Of a DNA stretch of 64,000 nucleotides, positions 1 through 11,805 are shown piece by piece. The position numbers and the translations under genes are program-made. The stretch comes from Montifringilla adamsi. Lineage: Eukaryota; Chordata; Aves; Passeriformes; Passeridae. A model generated the notes under the pieces. It ran no database searches. It had not been told where the DNA came from and saw nothing but the letters and a program-made list of their open reading frames with translations. Location: contig JAGGNK010013559.1 in the NCBI GenBank assembly GCA_017590115.1, positions 1,588,122-1,652,121 on the forward strand, given 5' to 3'. Position 1 is the stretch's first letter; the number at the start of each line of letters is the position of its first letter.

Positions 1-414
1 AAAGCTGTGAGTCCTGCAACTGCATCACACCCCTACATTCCTGTCACTGAATTGTACCTGAGGCTTTGTCCAGGCTTTGGAAACACAGGAATTCCACAAC
101 TCCAGGGCTGAGCTACAACCCAGAATGGCGGGGTTTTCAGAAGCATACTCCTTGCCATCACACATTTATGCTACCTAAAATCCCTAAAGCCATTATCTGT
201 GACACCAGCAGCATGCCTGCACACAGGCCATTACTCATGCTACTTAAATTGTCTTCTTGACAGTTTGAGCTCCAGCTCTGTCCCCCACTCCCTACGCCCC
301 ACATCCTACCTGACATTCCTACAAAGCCCATAGGGCTCAGGACAGCTGCTTTTGGGTGGTCTGACAGGGGGGCCTCCCTCCAAGCAGCCACCCTTGAGTC
401 CCACTGGTGGGGAA
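1..414. other. no gene seen
   Basis: Ordinary-looking non-coding DNA. If CACNA1S continues leftwards this is intron 2, but no third exon (the S1-S2 continuation) was found between here and 5334. Confidence 0.5.
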
Positions 415-657
415 AAACTTTAAACTGAAAATCGACAGAGAGTACATTTGAATATTAGGAAAAAAGTGTTCCCTGTGAGGGTGGGCAGGCCCTGGCACAG
501 GTGCCCAGAGCAGCTGGGGCTGCCCCTGGATCCCTGGAGGTGTCCAAGGCCAGGCTGGACAGGGCTGGGAGCAGCCTGGGGCAGTGGGAGGTGTCCCCCA
601 TGGTTTGAGGGGAATGAGAAGGGCTTGAAGGTCCCTTCCCACCCAAACCATTCTATA
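415..657 (+). mobile_element. CR1 LINE 3'-end fragment
   Basis: The typical CR1 3' segment can be read: a run on 'CCCTGTGAGGGTGGGCAGG', a 'CCCTGGATCCCTGG' block, and an end in 'CCCACCCAAACCATTCTAT'. That last block is the usual CR1 tail. The element is 5'-truncated, as is normal for CR1. Confidence 0.85.
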
Positions 658-1014
658 ATAAATGCAAATATCGCCCATATCTCAGAGCTGGCTGACACCC
701 CAGCTCAGCCCACTCAGGTCAGTGCTGCTCCCAGGCTCCCCTGGCAGGGGGAACTGCTGTGGCCAGGGATGAGGTGTCCCCTGAGCCCAGTGCTGCCTCT
801 GGGCTGCCCGAGTGTCCCAGGGCTCAGGACCAGCACTGAGCATCCTCACACTGAAGGGGCAGCTTAAGGATTCACACCTGAGTGAGGGGGAGCAGAATTT
901 GGGGCCTGGCCACTCCTCCTGCCTCCCTCCTGTGTGGCCCCAGCCAAAGAAAATCCTCTGAAACACCAAATAATAAAAGAGATATAAAATACCTCTTTCA
1001 AATAACAAAATATA

Positions 1015-1246
1015 GCGGGTTTAGATTAGATCCTAGGAAAAAATCCTTTCCTGTGAGGGTGGGCAGGCCCTGGCACAGGGTGCCCAGAGCAGCTGTGGCT
1101 GCCCCTGGATCCCTGGCAGTGCCCAAGGCCAGGCTGGACGGGGCTGGGAGCAGCCTGGGGCAGGTTGAAGGTGGAAGGTGTTCCTGCCCATGGCAAGGGG
1201 TAGGATGAGCCTCGTGACCCAAACCATGTTACAATTCTATGTTTCT
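1015..1246 (+). mobile_element. CR1 LINE 3'-end fragment
   Basis: A second CR1 tail in the same orientation as the one at 415-657, about 360 bp downstream, sharing the 'TGTGAGGGTGGGCAGGCCC' block and the 'ACCCAAACCATG' end. The two are separate insertions or parts of one interrupted element. Confidence 0.82.
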
Positions 1247-2129
1247 ATGAAAACCAGGTATTTCAGTGTGTGCAGCATGTCAGACACCACCAACTGCAGC
1301 TGCAGAAATGGCTCAGCTGCCCTGGGAGATGAACTGTACTCTAAATTTGACTTTATTTCTTCACTGCTCATAAACAGAGGTCAGGCAGCCGGGTCACACA
1401 CAGCCATCTGTATTTTCTTGGGTGAATCCCTGTGAATCATCTGCCTTGTTAAACACACTCTGAAGCTGCTTGCTCCTGGAGTAAGGTTTCCAGTGAAAAA
1501 CAGTGGGATTTGAGACTGGAAACTCAAGTTTCCAGAACTTGAACTCACGTTTCAAGAAAGTGAAAATAAATGCTATGAATTACTGAATAAGTTGAAAAGT
1601 CAAAATAATTTCATCAGTGTTGAAGAAAATGTTGTGATTCCATTAGAAAAAGACAAAATCAGATACAAACAGGATTTAAAAAAAAACATTCTGGATCAAA
1701 AGAAATCTAATATAGAAGGAGTAATAATGTAATGTGTTGAAATGAAACAACATTTCATGCTTCTTCTAGGACAAAGCAAAATGGATTCTTAGAAAATTTA
1801 TGGTTATGGTTATTTCATTATTTTCATTTTTATGGTATTTAATTTTTTCACCCCCATAAATGAGTTCTGATTAACCAAGCTTTCATGAGACTAATTGTAA
1901 ATCTAGTGTAGACTCTGACTGCAGCTCTTCCCTGGCTGGTCATGGAAACTCAGAGTGGCTGCTCTGCAGGTTTTCCAGTCTTGCAGGAAGGCAGTGGCAG
2001 CAGAGGTCTCCTAGGAATCCTCTCTTCCTGCAACTCTCCTTGTGATGCCTTAGGATTCCAGCTTTTATATTTTTCATCTATTTGTAATCCTGTAATTCTT
2101 TGGTGCATAACTCTGAACTCTATATAGAG
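1247..2129. other. no gene seen; AT-rich
   Basis: AT-rich non-coding stretch, with adenine-rich tracts around 1560-1860. Nothing else recognised. Confidence 0.4.
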
Positions 2130-2472
2130 TGTTGGCTGCTGCTTTCCATTTTGGTCAGACACAACAATTCCTCTCGAGGCCTGGCAATCAAGGACACCTC
2201 ACTGCCTCAGGCCCCAGAGATGGAAACAAAAGTGAGTTGGGGGAGCAAACTGAGGGTAAATTGCTTCATTACCTGAAGCTGTAATTGGCCGATGAACCCC
2301 TAATATGCAAATGGACCGAACTTATAAAAGTGTGAAAACCCGTGTCCATTTTGGGTGCAGCCCCTGGGGGGCTTCATCTGCCCAAACTGTACCTGAAGGT
2401 CCTTCAATAAATACAACTGCTTTTTATTCTCTTAATTTTGTCTAGCCTCTGTTTTTAGGGAGCCCCAGAAGG
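2130..2472 (+). mobile_element. solo LTR, family E (copy 1)
   Basis: Promoter-like layout of an LTR: 'TTATAAAAG' near 2321, 'AATAAA' near 2407 and a 'TTGTCTAGCCTCTG' end. It matches in reverse a second copy at about 11444-11800, including 'ATATGCAAATGGACC' and the TATA and poly(A) blocks. Edges are approximate; the family name is my own label. Confidence 0.6.
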
Positions 2473-3400
2473 CATCCCTTGAGGAGCTCTCGGCGCTGCA
2501 GCGTTGCAGAGTGGCTGTCCCTGCTCGGGCTGCAGGAGCCGTCCCTGAGGAGGCCGGGGCTGGGCAGGCCCTCACACCTCAGCAGGGAGCCCTGCCGGGA
2601 GGGAGCCTCCGTGCTGCCCCCACCAACATCCCTGTCCCTGCTTTTAATGCGGGGATGGCACTATCTGGGGGCTAAGAAGGTTTTATTGCTCGGATGAACA
2701 TCAGTCTCGGAGGCTGTGAGATTTTAGAGGAGCAAGCAGTCAGCCATAGCTCAAGAGTAGTCACAAGTTCTTTGTTACAGGCCAATATAGAACTGTCTAA
2801 CCCAATGGACAGTTGCCACAGGGTTTATTTTGCTTTTCTAACCTATCACCTTTACTTAATTCTGCTGCACTGTGGACAGTTTTATCCAATGGCTTCTGTC
2901 TCACATGCACAGAGATGCTTCTATTATTACTTCTGAACTCCCAGCCTACTCCATACTATTACATTACTGCATTATAAATGCTTCACCATCTTATCAATAC
3001 AGTTTATCACTTACTTCTTACTTACAACTACAGAAACATACATTTATTATTTTTCTACTTAATATCTGTGTATTGTATTTTCACATCAATCCAAGCTTCT
3101 CCCAAGGCTGCAAATCAAACCCTTCAGTGTCTGTGGAAGTTTTTCTGACTATCACACACAAAAAACATGGGGCAACATCCTCACTGCCCTTACTCAGTTT
3201 CCCATCATAGATTTTGCTTTCTCAATAATTCCAATGCCTTTTTTTAAACTCAACCTTCTCCAGAGAGCATTGGGCAATGAAGAGACAGCAAAGGGATAGG
3301 GAGAGATTAAACACATCACAGCATCTCTCTGCTGCAGTAAAATGCCTCCACAAGCCTTTCTTCACTATCTGCAGGCTGCGGATTCTTTGCTTCTTTTCTC
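2473..3400. other. no gene seen
   Basis: Pyrimidine-rich to AT-rich non-coding DNA. The last 35 bp (about 3366-3400) resemble in reverse the sequence after the LTR at 15478-16019, so the mobile element reaches slightly beyond its LTR here. Confidence 0.4.
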
Positions 3401-3948
3401 TGCCAAGGTCAGGATTAAATGTGTGAGATGGTATTTCTTGTTGAGACTCGGATGTTTATTAGTCCTTATCTATGTCACAGTCTCACAAACCCTGAGTTCT
3501 ACAGCACTTCACTAACAAACTACAAAATAGAGCCCCATCTTTCTCTCTACAAGGCCTTAATCGTACAATTAAGAAATGATTAAGAAATGACAACTAAATT
3601 ATTTTTACTTTTAACCCAATAACCAATTGTGCCTGCAATGTGGACTTTTTTATCCAATTTACACAAAACCCAACCAAACCCATGGAGAAGAAGGTGAAGA
3701 AGGAGCAGCCTCTGCCCTAAAACCCCCATCTTGCTTTATCTATATTACTATATTCCAAAACCTTAAACTCTAAGTTTCCCACCCTGTGATATCACACACT
3801 TCTATTCAAACTCCACACCCACAATCCCAGTTCTGTCATTCCATTTTGGAAGCCTTCTCCACGGCCTCAGGTCAATGCAGCGTTCTCCTGGGGGTCAGTG
3901 CCTGTCAGCACAGAAAGTCTGAAATTCTCAGTAACCAGGGTTCCAGCA
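3401..3948 (-). mobile_element. LTR, family A (copy 1)
   Basis: A 548-bp LTR, opening TGCTGGAACC and closing TTGGCA when read on the minus strand. It matches the copies at 15478-16019 and 49447-49988 nearly end to end. It carries a 'CAATAAACATC' poly(A)-type region and the shared 'GAGGCCGTGGAGAAG' block. No target duplication was seen. Confidence 0.8.
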
Positions 3949-5334
3949 GCAGGCCTGTGCTAAGCATAGCCTGATGCCTCAGGTGATGGGTGCTTGGCTA
4001 AATTCTCAGCTGGTTTTACTCCTACAAAGCCACGAGAACAGCGTGACAAAGGGACAGCAAGCAGGAATGAAACAACAGCAGTCTGGGGCTACCTGGCTCT
4101 TGATACCTATTACTGTGGCAACAGGCTGAAACATCCCCCCAAGTAGGGTATAGCATAAATAATCCAATATATAAGAAATAAAAATAGATGGAATTTCATG
4201 TATGCAGTGAATTTACATCACTTGGTCCTTGCCCATGTGCCTCTTGCTCATGGGAAAGCTCCTGGGGCAGCATCAGCCCCTCTGGGAGCCCTGTGAGGCC
4301 AGTGCCACTTCACCCCTATCCCCACACACACCTGGGCTTCCCCCAGCTCTGCCCCCACAGGGCTCAGCCACATCCCAAGCCCTCTCCCAGAGGGAAGCTC
4401 CATCCCCTCTGTCTCCATGGGCAACCTGCCCCAGCCTTGCTTTGCCCCTTTTACCTCTCCCCTGAGGTAACTGCACCTACCAAAGCCTGCTGTGCCCCCA
4501 GCCAGGGAAGAACCCCAAACCAGCCCGAGGGGTTAGGGAGGCTGGTCAGACCAGGCAGGAGGCTGAAGGAACAGCCCAGGATCTAACCCTCCATGGGCAT
4601 TCACCCTGAGGAGTCCTGGAACCCCATTTCATTAAAAGGGGGATTTAGATGTTTTGATTCAGTCATTATACTCAGTCTCTCAATGGAAATCAATGTGGAC
4701 TGAACCACAGTGGGGATCTGAAGAGTAGAAAGGTGTGGCAGTCTGAAAATAGTGTAAACTGTTGATCTGGGTCACATCAAAACATCATATTCCAGGAAAA
4801 CTGGAGCAACTGTGGAAGAACATGGAATAATGATTGGAAAGGAGTAACCTTTCTGCCTAACAGAAACAGGTTTTTTCCCCTCTTGAAGAATAAAAAAAAA
4901 AAACCCACCAAAATTAAAATAGAGTTTTGAAAGGAAAGGTCAGAAAAATGTATTCCAAAATGCTGAAACAAACCATTTAAGCCTTTCTGGAACAGGATGT
5001 TCCTTTTGAAAGTGTGATTAAAAAAATCTGAGGAAATTTTTTCCTTCATTGGTATCAATTCTTCTTTCATGTGTACTCCCCACACAACCTGCTGTCTTTG
5101 ATCTCTACCCAGAGGTGCTTTCAGCCCCTCTGAAAATCCATTTTGCAGTCACTTCTTCCCACCCCTGCCTCCCACTGACTGCAGCAGCTTTGGCTGGACC
5201 AACACTGCCTGACTCCCCCTGGGGCAGCAGATGGCCCCAGACCAGCTCTTGCCACCCTGCAGCCATGCCACCCCAAGGCAGCAGCCCCACAGAGCCCTCA
5301 CTCAGGCTGTGGGAAGGGCTCCCAGGCTCCTTAC
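3949..5334. other. no gene seen (CACNA1S intron 2)
   Basis: Non-coding, with an adenine tract near 4890-4902. By position it belongs to CACNA1S intron 2. No further channel exon was identified. Confidence 0.5.
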
Positions 5335-5440
5335 CAGGCTGGAGTTGGCAATGTTGGTGTCATCCTCGGGCATGGGCAGGTAGATGGCCAGAGCAACACA
5401 GTTGGCAAAGATGGTGAGGAGGATGATGATCTCGAAGGGT
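5335..5440 (-). CDS. CACNA1S: CACNA1S exon 2
   Basis: 106 nt, flanked by a 'CCTAG' acceptor and a GTAAGG donor. It completes the lysine codon split by intron 1, then encodes 35 residues covering helix S1 of domain I and ends in phase 0 after 'IANSSL'. Confidence 0.93.
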
Positions 5441-8400
5441 CTAGGAGGAAGGGTCAAGGAGTGCAGACAGGAAAGAAAAAGCAGAATAACCCCACCCCTG
5501 CTCTGTCCTGCTCTGCCTGGATGGGTGTGGAGAACCATGGGGGCAGAGCGCAGAGAGAGCAGCCAGACCTCAGCCTCAGCACATCCTCAGGGCTGCAGGG
5601 CCAGGACACTGGGGTCAGCTTCGCCACAGGACAAAGGGGTGGGAGGGCTGGCAGCTTGCCCCTCCTCATCCTTCAGTGAATCACCCTGAAGGACCAGGAG
5701 CCTTTTTCAGAATGTAGGCACTGAACCTGTGGAAGAGGTTTTACAGCAACTCCTGTGAGCCAGAGGGAAGTTTGAGAAGAGGATCCATGTTCACCCCTGA
5801 AAGAATTTTCTACCAAGGTCGTTGACATAGAAACCAAGAAAGAAAGAAGGATAAATAAGATAAACCTGCAACTGCCTATTCCAAAGAGCACTTTGTTTGT
5901 CTCTTGTGACCAATGAGTAAACTTACGGGTTTTGTAAGAATGTATAAAAAGCATGCATGCTAGAATAAAAACAGTGTGAGGCCTTCTGAAAATAGAGTGT
6001 TGCTTTGTATTGTCTCTGTCTCAACTACGACACCCCAAGCATCCCCTCCAGAGCAGGCAGGCCCTGGCTCCCTCTGCACTTGGCATCCATGAGGGACACT
6101 CGTGCTGCTCGGGTCTCACGGGGGCCCTGTGGCCCCAGCTGAAGGTATCTAGGGGCAAGGCAGCTCATCCAGGGGCTCCTGTGGCAGAACACCCCCAGGT
6201 GTCCTCACAGCCTTGGTGGCCCAGCACAGGCAGCACTGCTGTGGCTGTGCCCAGGATTGAGCACAGCGCTCAGCCTGAGGACTGTCCCACACCCTTCAAG
6301 GTAGAAACTGGGCTGTTTGGGCCCCATGACACCTCAGAACAAAAGGGGTGACTTTACTATTTCCCCATGAAGACCCTGGGACAGGCACTTGGTCACTCCC
6401 AGGCTCCTGCTGCTGCCACTGCTTTGTTGGGCCTTGAAACCTCTTGGACAAGCTTCAGCTCTCACCTTCCTGAAGCCTCCAAAGAGCTCAAACTCTGTCT
6501 CCAGGGCCTCATTTGCAGCAAGGCTCTCCCTCCAGAGATCCCCACTCTCTGTTTCCCCCGGTATTCTCCCTTGAGGGCTGCCTTGGGCTCTGGTGGCCAC
6601 AGCACTGCCCAGCCCAGTATTACAGAGCAAGGGGCACCATGCCATCCGCAGCAGCCTGAGTGCTGGCTTGTGGCATTCACATTCTCTGAACATGATTTCT
6701 TCACCCGGGTTTTTCTCCTGGGAAGCTGAAAGGCAGCGAGAGGCCTCAAGAGAAAAGAAAAACAATTCTTATCTCATTTGCTTCTCCTGTGTTGTGCTCA
6801 TGTGGATGTGTTTGGGGATTGTTTACCCAAGGTGATTGCTTGTTTGGACTCCAGTGTGAGTTGTTTTCACTTATTGGCCAGTCAGGGCCAAGCTGTGTCA
6901 GGACTCTGGAAAGAGTCATGAGTTTTCATTATTATCTTTTTAGCACTGAGTAAGTATCCTTTCTGTATTCTTTACTATAGTATAGTATTCTTTAATATAA
7001 TATTGTATAATAAAGTAATTAATTAGCCTTCTGATAAGATGGAGTCAGATGCATCCTTCCTCCCTGCCACGGGGGTTGCCTTGTGTTCCAATACTGGCTG
7101 AATGCTGTCAGGTCTGTCCTGGGCTCATCACAGGCTTTGTTTCCTTTTCTGAACCTTTCTATCCATCAACCTGATGACACTTTAAAAACTGAAGTCAGCT
7201 GGGAAAGCTGATCCCCTGTGTGTCCAGGTAATGAGGCAGGGCCTGGAGGCTCCCCTGCCTGCTTGGACAAAACAAGCCCTCCTTGAAGGGTGACCTCCAC
7301 TGGAGCTCCTGTAACTGGAGCTGCAATCCACTTGCTGCCTGTGATTCTGGCACAGCTACGAGGTAGACATGCAGTGGGACAGATTGAACAAAAAACAGAC
7401 ATGGGGACAACTGGGTACAGTGTCTCTGCCTCCTGCCACTGACACAGAGCCTCAGCATCCTCCTCATCTCCTTGTCTTGCATTCTAACTTCTTTCTGTGC
7501 AGCATGCTCCCACCACACAGCAACCAAGGGTTCCCACATCTGCCTTGCAGCAGGAATTAGGCCTCTGTGTCTTGCAGCTCTGTGGTCCTTCAGAGTCCCC
7601 AGAATTCTCTCCCATCTGCCTTGAAGTTCTCCTGGCTACAGAATGACCTGAAATACCAGGGTGGTGTCACAAAGCGAGACATGTCCCAACAACCATCAGG
7701 CTGTTGGACTGTCTTGCACACAACACCCAGTAAAATGCAGACATTCAATTTCCTTGTTCTAATGAACGTATTTCTTGAGATGTGAGCAAATTTCAGCACA
7801 AAACACATTCTGCCTCAAGTCAGCCTTTCACCCACCCTGGGCTGAGTGGTGGTCTCCTCCCTTCAACTGCTTGACAAAGACCCTGTGGCTCAGCTCTGTG
7901 CTCTGACAGCAGCAGCCACGCAGCAGTGATGGAACAGGAACACATACTGCCACACAGAACCCACAGCCCAGGTACCCCCACACGAGAGGGTCACAGCTAA
8001 TCTCCCCTTGGCAGCCTGCATGTCCCTGCAGACCATAATAACCCAGAGGAACTGGAACGACCTGACCCTGTCACATAGCCTGCTCCCTGAGTGAGGGCAG
8101 CCAGGTGCATCTGGGTATAAATACAGCCAGGCACTGCAGAAACCCGATTCCCTGGCTCGTTTGTGCTGCACAGGTCAGAACCACCTGCACATGCCACCAT
8201 GCTGTGGGGCACCCACTTGTCTCCCTCCAGAGCACCAAGGTAGGGAAGACCCTCCCTGTGCTGTACACTTGTTCTGGCACGTGCTGGCCCAGCAGGAAGA
8301 ATGTGTTTGAGCATGCTGCAAGATGTAAGTGCTATTTCCAGCTCCTCCCTACAGTATTTAGGAAGTCCCCGATGTAGGGAAATTATTGGTATTTGATTCT

Positions 8401-10373
8401 ATTGATTTAGAAGGTTGAATAATTGTTTTATATATAATATAATATTATACTATTATACTATTATAATACTATAATATAATAAATTTAAGAGATATTCTAT
8501 TCAAGAGATATTAAAATAATATCATACTTTATAAAAGATATCTATTAAAGAATATCTTGTGATTGTCTCTAGACATATTATAATATAATAAATTTAAGAG
8601 ATATTATATTCAAGAGATATTAAAAGAATATTATATCATACTTTATAAAAGATATCTATTAAAGAATATCTTGTGATTGTCTCTAGACAGTCATGTACAG
8701 GTTTTCTTAATTGGTTAAGGAAATAAAATAATCTTTAGTAGAATTTAATTACTAACTCTCTTTAGGTAAACCATTTTCTTAACACATTTTACATGTGTAA
8801 AAACAACAGGAGCAGAGAATGGAGATAAGAATCGTTTTCTCTTTTTCTCTCTGTGTTTCTCCAGGAAAAATCCTGTGAGAGAATTATGTCTCTCTCTCTC
8901 TGTTCAGAGAATGTGAATGCCACACCTCTCCTGCCACTCAGGCATACACACAAGTTTCCTCCTTTCTCAGTGCCCGTTTAGGCACAGTTCCCTTCTGTGA
9001 GCCCACAGAACCATCATTTCTCTTGCCAGAGACACAGAAAATGAGAACTGCCCCATTTTGGCCCTGCTCCCTCTCCCTGGAGGACAGAGAGTCCCCTTGC
9101 AGGGAAGGAATGAGGTCTCAAACTCCAGCACCACCAGAGCTGTGAGCATGCCCTCCTGCCTGCCAACAGGGCTTTGGACAAAGCAGCATCTCTGGGCATG
9201 GTTTTGGTATTCCCACAGCAACACAGCCAGCCTAAGGTGACCAAGCCACCTCCCAGAGTAAAGCCTGGCCAGGGGTGGGATCATCTTGCCAAGGCCAGGA
9301 ACACACAGATAAGGTTCAGTAACTAAAATGAGAAAAGATGTGGTGGAAGAACTCGATTCTATTTCCCTGTCCGTCATTTTTGCTACAGCCCAAATTTTTT
9401 GCTGAAATCAAAGTGAAATATTTCATCTCCCACTCTCTTCCTTTACATAAAACATAGGTGAACAAAGTGATAGTTCCTGGATGCATGGCAGAGACATGAC
9501 ATTTTAGTATTTCTGAGCTGTAATGCCCCAGTGAAAAGGTCAAAAAGCAACACCCGAACTACAACACTAAGCCAAAGGCATAAAGCAAGACTATCCCTCT
9601 GAACAGTATCACCCACAGAAAGCCTTCACCTGTGACAGCACTACCAGGGAGGGATGGGAAAGGGAGCTGAGAGGACAATGGTGTCAGCAAGGATTTGGGG
9701 AGGCCTCCCACCAGGACAGAGCACAGCTGTGGGATCAGATTGGGATACACACAAAGAGCCATCCCAAGCAACTCCCCATGGTCTTGCTACCCACCCCCAA
9801 ACCTCCAGAGTATCACATTGTCCCCAGCCTGACCCATCCCCACCCCTGCATGGGCACTGTGCCCCCTCCTGCCACGCCAAACCCCCTCTCCTCTCAGGAG
9901 TCTGTGCCCCACTGCTCCCCAACACACAACACACTCACTCCCCCCAGTCCCCTGTCCCCAGGCTGTCCCTGTCCCACCCCACCAAAGGCCCCATGGCCTG
10001 ACCCACTCCTCAGCCCAGCTTTCCCCACCAGCCCCAGCCAGCACAGCCATTGCCTTTGCCATGCATCCTGCAGGGCTCCCTGGGTGCCTCGCTGCCTCTG
10101 ACAGGCCTGATGAGACAGCACAAGCCTGAAACAGGCTGACAGCTCTCCCCAGCAGCCCTGCCCCGCTCACAGCACACACACACTGCCCCCCAGCCCCTGC
10201 AGCACAGGATACTTCCACTCCACGATGCTGATGCAGGCCTTCCGCAGGGGGTTTTCCAGGGTTAGGCAGAACAGAGCCCTGGGTGGACGAGGAGCTATTG
10301 GTGGTACCGGCTTCTTGGACTTCTCCTTCTGTTGCCTCTTCTTCACGTCACCCTGGGGAGAAGCGGACTCCAT
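5335..10373 (-). CDS. CACNA1S: L-type calcium channel alpha-1S subunit, 5' part (exons 1-2)
   Basis: Pore-forming alpha-1 subunit of the skeletal-muscle L-type (dihydropyridine) calcium channel, the voltage sensor of excitation-contraction coupling in T-tubules. Two exons are present, 10213-10373 and 5335-5440, joined in frame (161 + 106 nt) across an intron of about 4.8 kb. Exon 1 gives 53 codons of cytoplasmic N-terminus with '[16 protein letters not shown]'. Exon 2 gives the first transmembrane helix of domain I ('[19 protein letters not shown]') and the outer acidic 'MPEDD'. The short N-terminus and lysine-rich start fit CACNA1S better than the C, D and F paralogues, whose N-termini are longer. 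The remaining exons lie left of the window. Intron 1 contains several LTR fragments. Confidence 0.93.
5755..6032 (+). mobile_element. LTR-like element in CACNA1S intron 1
   Basis: Reads TG...CA with an LTR promoter layout: 'TATAAAAAGC' near 5943, 'AATAAAAA' near 5965, a GT-rich stretch and an end in 'CAACTACGACA'. It is antisense to the channel gene. Left edge uncertain and no target duplication seen. Confidence 0.5.
6033..6725. other. no gene seen (CACNA1S intron 1)
   Basis: Intronic DNA. Open frames on both strands here overlap each other and match nothing I recognise. Confidence 0.45.
6726..7085 (+). mobile_element. LTR of passerine ERV type
   Basis: Contains the blocks 'TTGGCCAGTCAGGGCCAAGC', 'GAGTCATGAGTTTTCATT' and 'AATAAAGTAATTAATTAGCC', which I associate with a common songbird endogenous-retrovirus LTR family. 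It lies in CACNA1S intron 1 in antisense orientation. Edges approximate. Confidence 0.6.
7086..8380. other. no gene seen (CACNA1S intron 1)
   Basis: Mixed-composition intronic DNA with no recognised exon, RNA or repeat. Confidence 0.45.
8381..8960 (-). mobile_element. decayed AT-rich LTR remnant
   Basis: The minus strand gives 'TTTTTACACATGTAAAATG', 'AAATGGTTTACC' and TATA-rich blocks reminiscent of songbird LTRs. The centre has expanded into an AT-rich tandem duplication (8467-8689). Assignment is by resemblance only. Confidence 0.4.
8467..8689. repeat. AT-rich tandem duplication, about 110 bp x 2
   Basis: Two adjacent copies (about 8467-8575 and 8576-8689) share 'AAATTTAAGAGATATT', 'TTATAAAAGATATCTATTAA' and 'TTGTGATTGTCTCTAGACA'. 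They differ by a few short indels. Confidence 0.8.
8961..10212. other. no gene seen (CACNA1S intron 1)
   Basis: Intronic, becoming GC-rich and pyrimidine-rich towards exon 1 (9780-10200). The C-rich strand yields long proline-rich frames with no domain, which I regard as chance. Confidence 0.5.
10213..10373 (-). CDS. CACNA1S: CACNA1S exon 1 (start codon)
   Basis: 161 nt from the ATG at 10371-10373 to a GTATCC donor. It encodes the lysine-rich N-terminus and 'ACISIVEW', ending two bases into the next lysine codon. The start was chosen because it gives a 53-residue leader like the human protein's short N-terminus. Confidence 0.92.
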
Positions 10374-10547
10374 GGTGTTGCCCCCCTAGCTGTCCCTTCC
10401 CCTCCTGCCCCGCAGTGGAGCCCCCCTTCCCCAGGTCCCAGCCAGCTGGAGCTCCTCGGGCTCTGTCTCCTCCGTGCAGCAGGGGAGGTGGTGGGGGAGT
10501 GGGGGCTGGAGCCTGCACTCGCATGTACAAACACACAAAGCATGAGT

Positions 10548-10557
10548 TTAAATTTAG
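10548..10557. promoter_or_regulatory. MEF2-type motif upstream of CACNA1S
   Basis: TTAAATTTAG fits the MEF2 consensus YTAWWWWTAR exactly and lies about 175 bp upstream of the CACNA1S start codon. E-box-type hexamers (CAGCTG, CACATG) follow within about 90 bp. MEF2 plus E-boxes is the usual layout of a skeletal-muscle promoter. Activity is inferred. Confidence 0.45.
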
Positions 10558-10744
10558 ATCCCGGCCTGACTCTGGGTGCTGTCCCAGCTCCTGAGGCAGC
10601 AGAAGGGCCCCTGCAGCTGTTCCCTCTTTACCCAGCACATGGGGAGTTGGGCGAGTGCTTGGCGTGCCACGGGCTGGGCTGGGGGTGGGACAGCCTGCCC
10701 GGGCTGGGCACTGGGCACTGTCTCCAACAGAGGAGCACCCATGT

Positions 10745-11025
10745 CCCGGGTCAGCTCTGTCCCCACATCCCCACCTGCACCGTGTCCCGGGTCAGCTCTG
10801 TCCCCAGGTCCCCACCTGCACTGTGACCCGGGTCAGCTCTGTCCCCACATCCCCACCTGCACTGTGACCCGGGTCAGCTCTGTCCCCACATCCCCCCCTG
10901 CACCGTGTCCCAGGTCAGCTCTGTCCCCAGGTCCCCATCTGCACCGTGTCCCAGGTCAGCTCTGTCCCCACATCCCCACCTTCACCGTGTCCCAGGTCAG
11001 CTCTGTCCCCAGTCCTCACCTGCCC
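10745..11025. repeat. 41-bp minisatellite
   Basis: About seven copies of a 41-bp unit starting 'CCCGGGTCAGCTCTGTCCCC', with one- or two-base differences between copies. It lies about 370-650 bp upstream of the CACNA1S start codon. Confidence 0.9.
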
Positions 11026-11443
11026 CGGGAAGCAGCCGGGCTGCCTGGGCCATGGGCATTTACTGAATCACGTCATGCAGGGTGAGAAGCCAGCTCTGGA
11101 CAGTTCCCAAGGACAGTTTTCCCCCTCATGCCATCAGCCCCTCCTCTGCAGGATTTCACCTGCAGCTGGTGCACACCTGTGCCCTGGACAATGTGATACT
11201 GGGGCTGTAGGGCCTTCGAGGCTGGGTCTATTTCACTGGCTGGAGAGCCCAGTCTCAGAGCTGTAGGGAATCATGGTGAGTCCAAAAAGTGCTCAGGCTT
11301 GCTTTTCTGGAGGCACAGAGGAAACCTTTGGCTGGCACTGGTCACTTAACCACTTGCCCAGCCTTATGGAGGTAAGTCCTGCATGCAGGGTGTGCAGGAT
11401 GTCTGGGGATGCAGGAACCCAGCCAGCCTAGTGATGCCTTGTG
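11026..11443. other. no gene seen
   Basis: Intergenic DNA with no recognised feature. Confidence 0.4.
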
Positions 11444-11805
11444 AAGGCTGACCTAGAACAGAGACTAGACAGAACTAAAGATTAAAGTAGGGATTTATTA
11501 AGAGGTCTCAAATAGATCCACCTTGGGCAGCACAACCCAAAATGGTCACAAAATGGATGACAGGTCATGGGGTCTCACACTTTTATAAGTTCTGGTCCAT
11601 TTGCATATTGGAGTTAATTGTCCAATTACAGCTCCAGCCCATGAAGTCCCATCCTTCTTGTTTTTCTCTCTTCATTCCACATTGTTTGTGCTCTTGGGCC
11701 TGGATCAGCTGTCCTTGGGTCCCCAGCTAGAGAAGGAATTGTTTTGTCTACCTATTCTGTGAAGAGAGTTTACTATCCCCTAATATGAAGCCTAGACTTA
11801 CACAC
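11444..11805 (-). mobile_element. solo LTR, family E (copy 2)
   Basis: Reverse-orientation relative of 2130-2472. On the minus strand it shows 'AATATGCAAATGGACCAG', 'TTATAAAAGTGTGAG' and 'AATAAATCCCTAC', ending in 'GTCAGCCTTCACA'. Better preserved than copy 1. Confidence 0.65.

Noticed and set aside
4188..4586. 132-codon plus-strand Pro/Ser-rich frame
   Set aside because: C-rich intronic DNA with an overlapping frame on each strand and no recognisable protein family.
5335..10373. Channel exons considered as CACNA1C, D or F
   Set aside because: The N-terminus before helix S1 is only about 53 residues and starts with a lysine-rich segment as in CACNA1S; the others have clearly longer N-termini.
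10745..11025. Regular repeats considered as a CRISPR array
   Set aside because: Units are contiguous and have no unique spacers, and the genome is eukaryotic.
10576..11085. 169-codon frame with repeated 'SSVPTSPPAP' words
   Set aside because: It is the 41-bp minisatellite upstream of CACNA1S, on the opposite strand to the gene.
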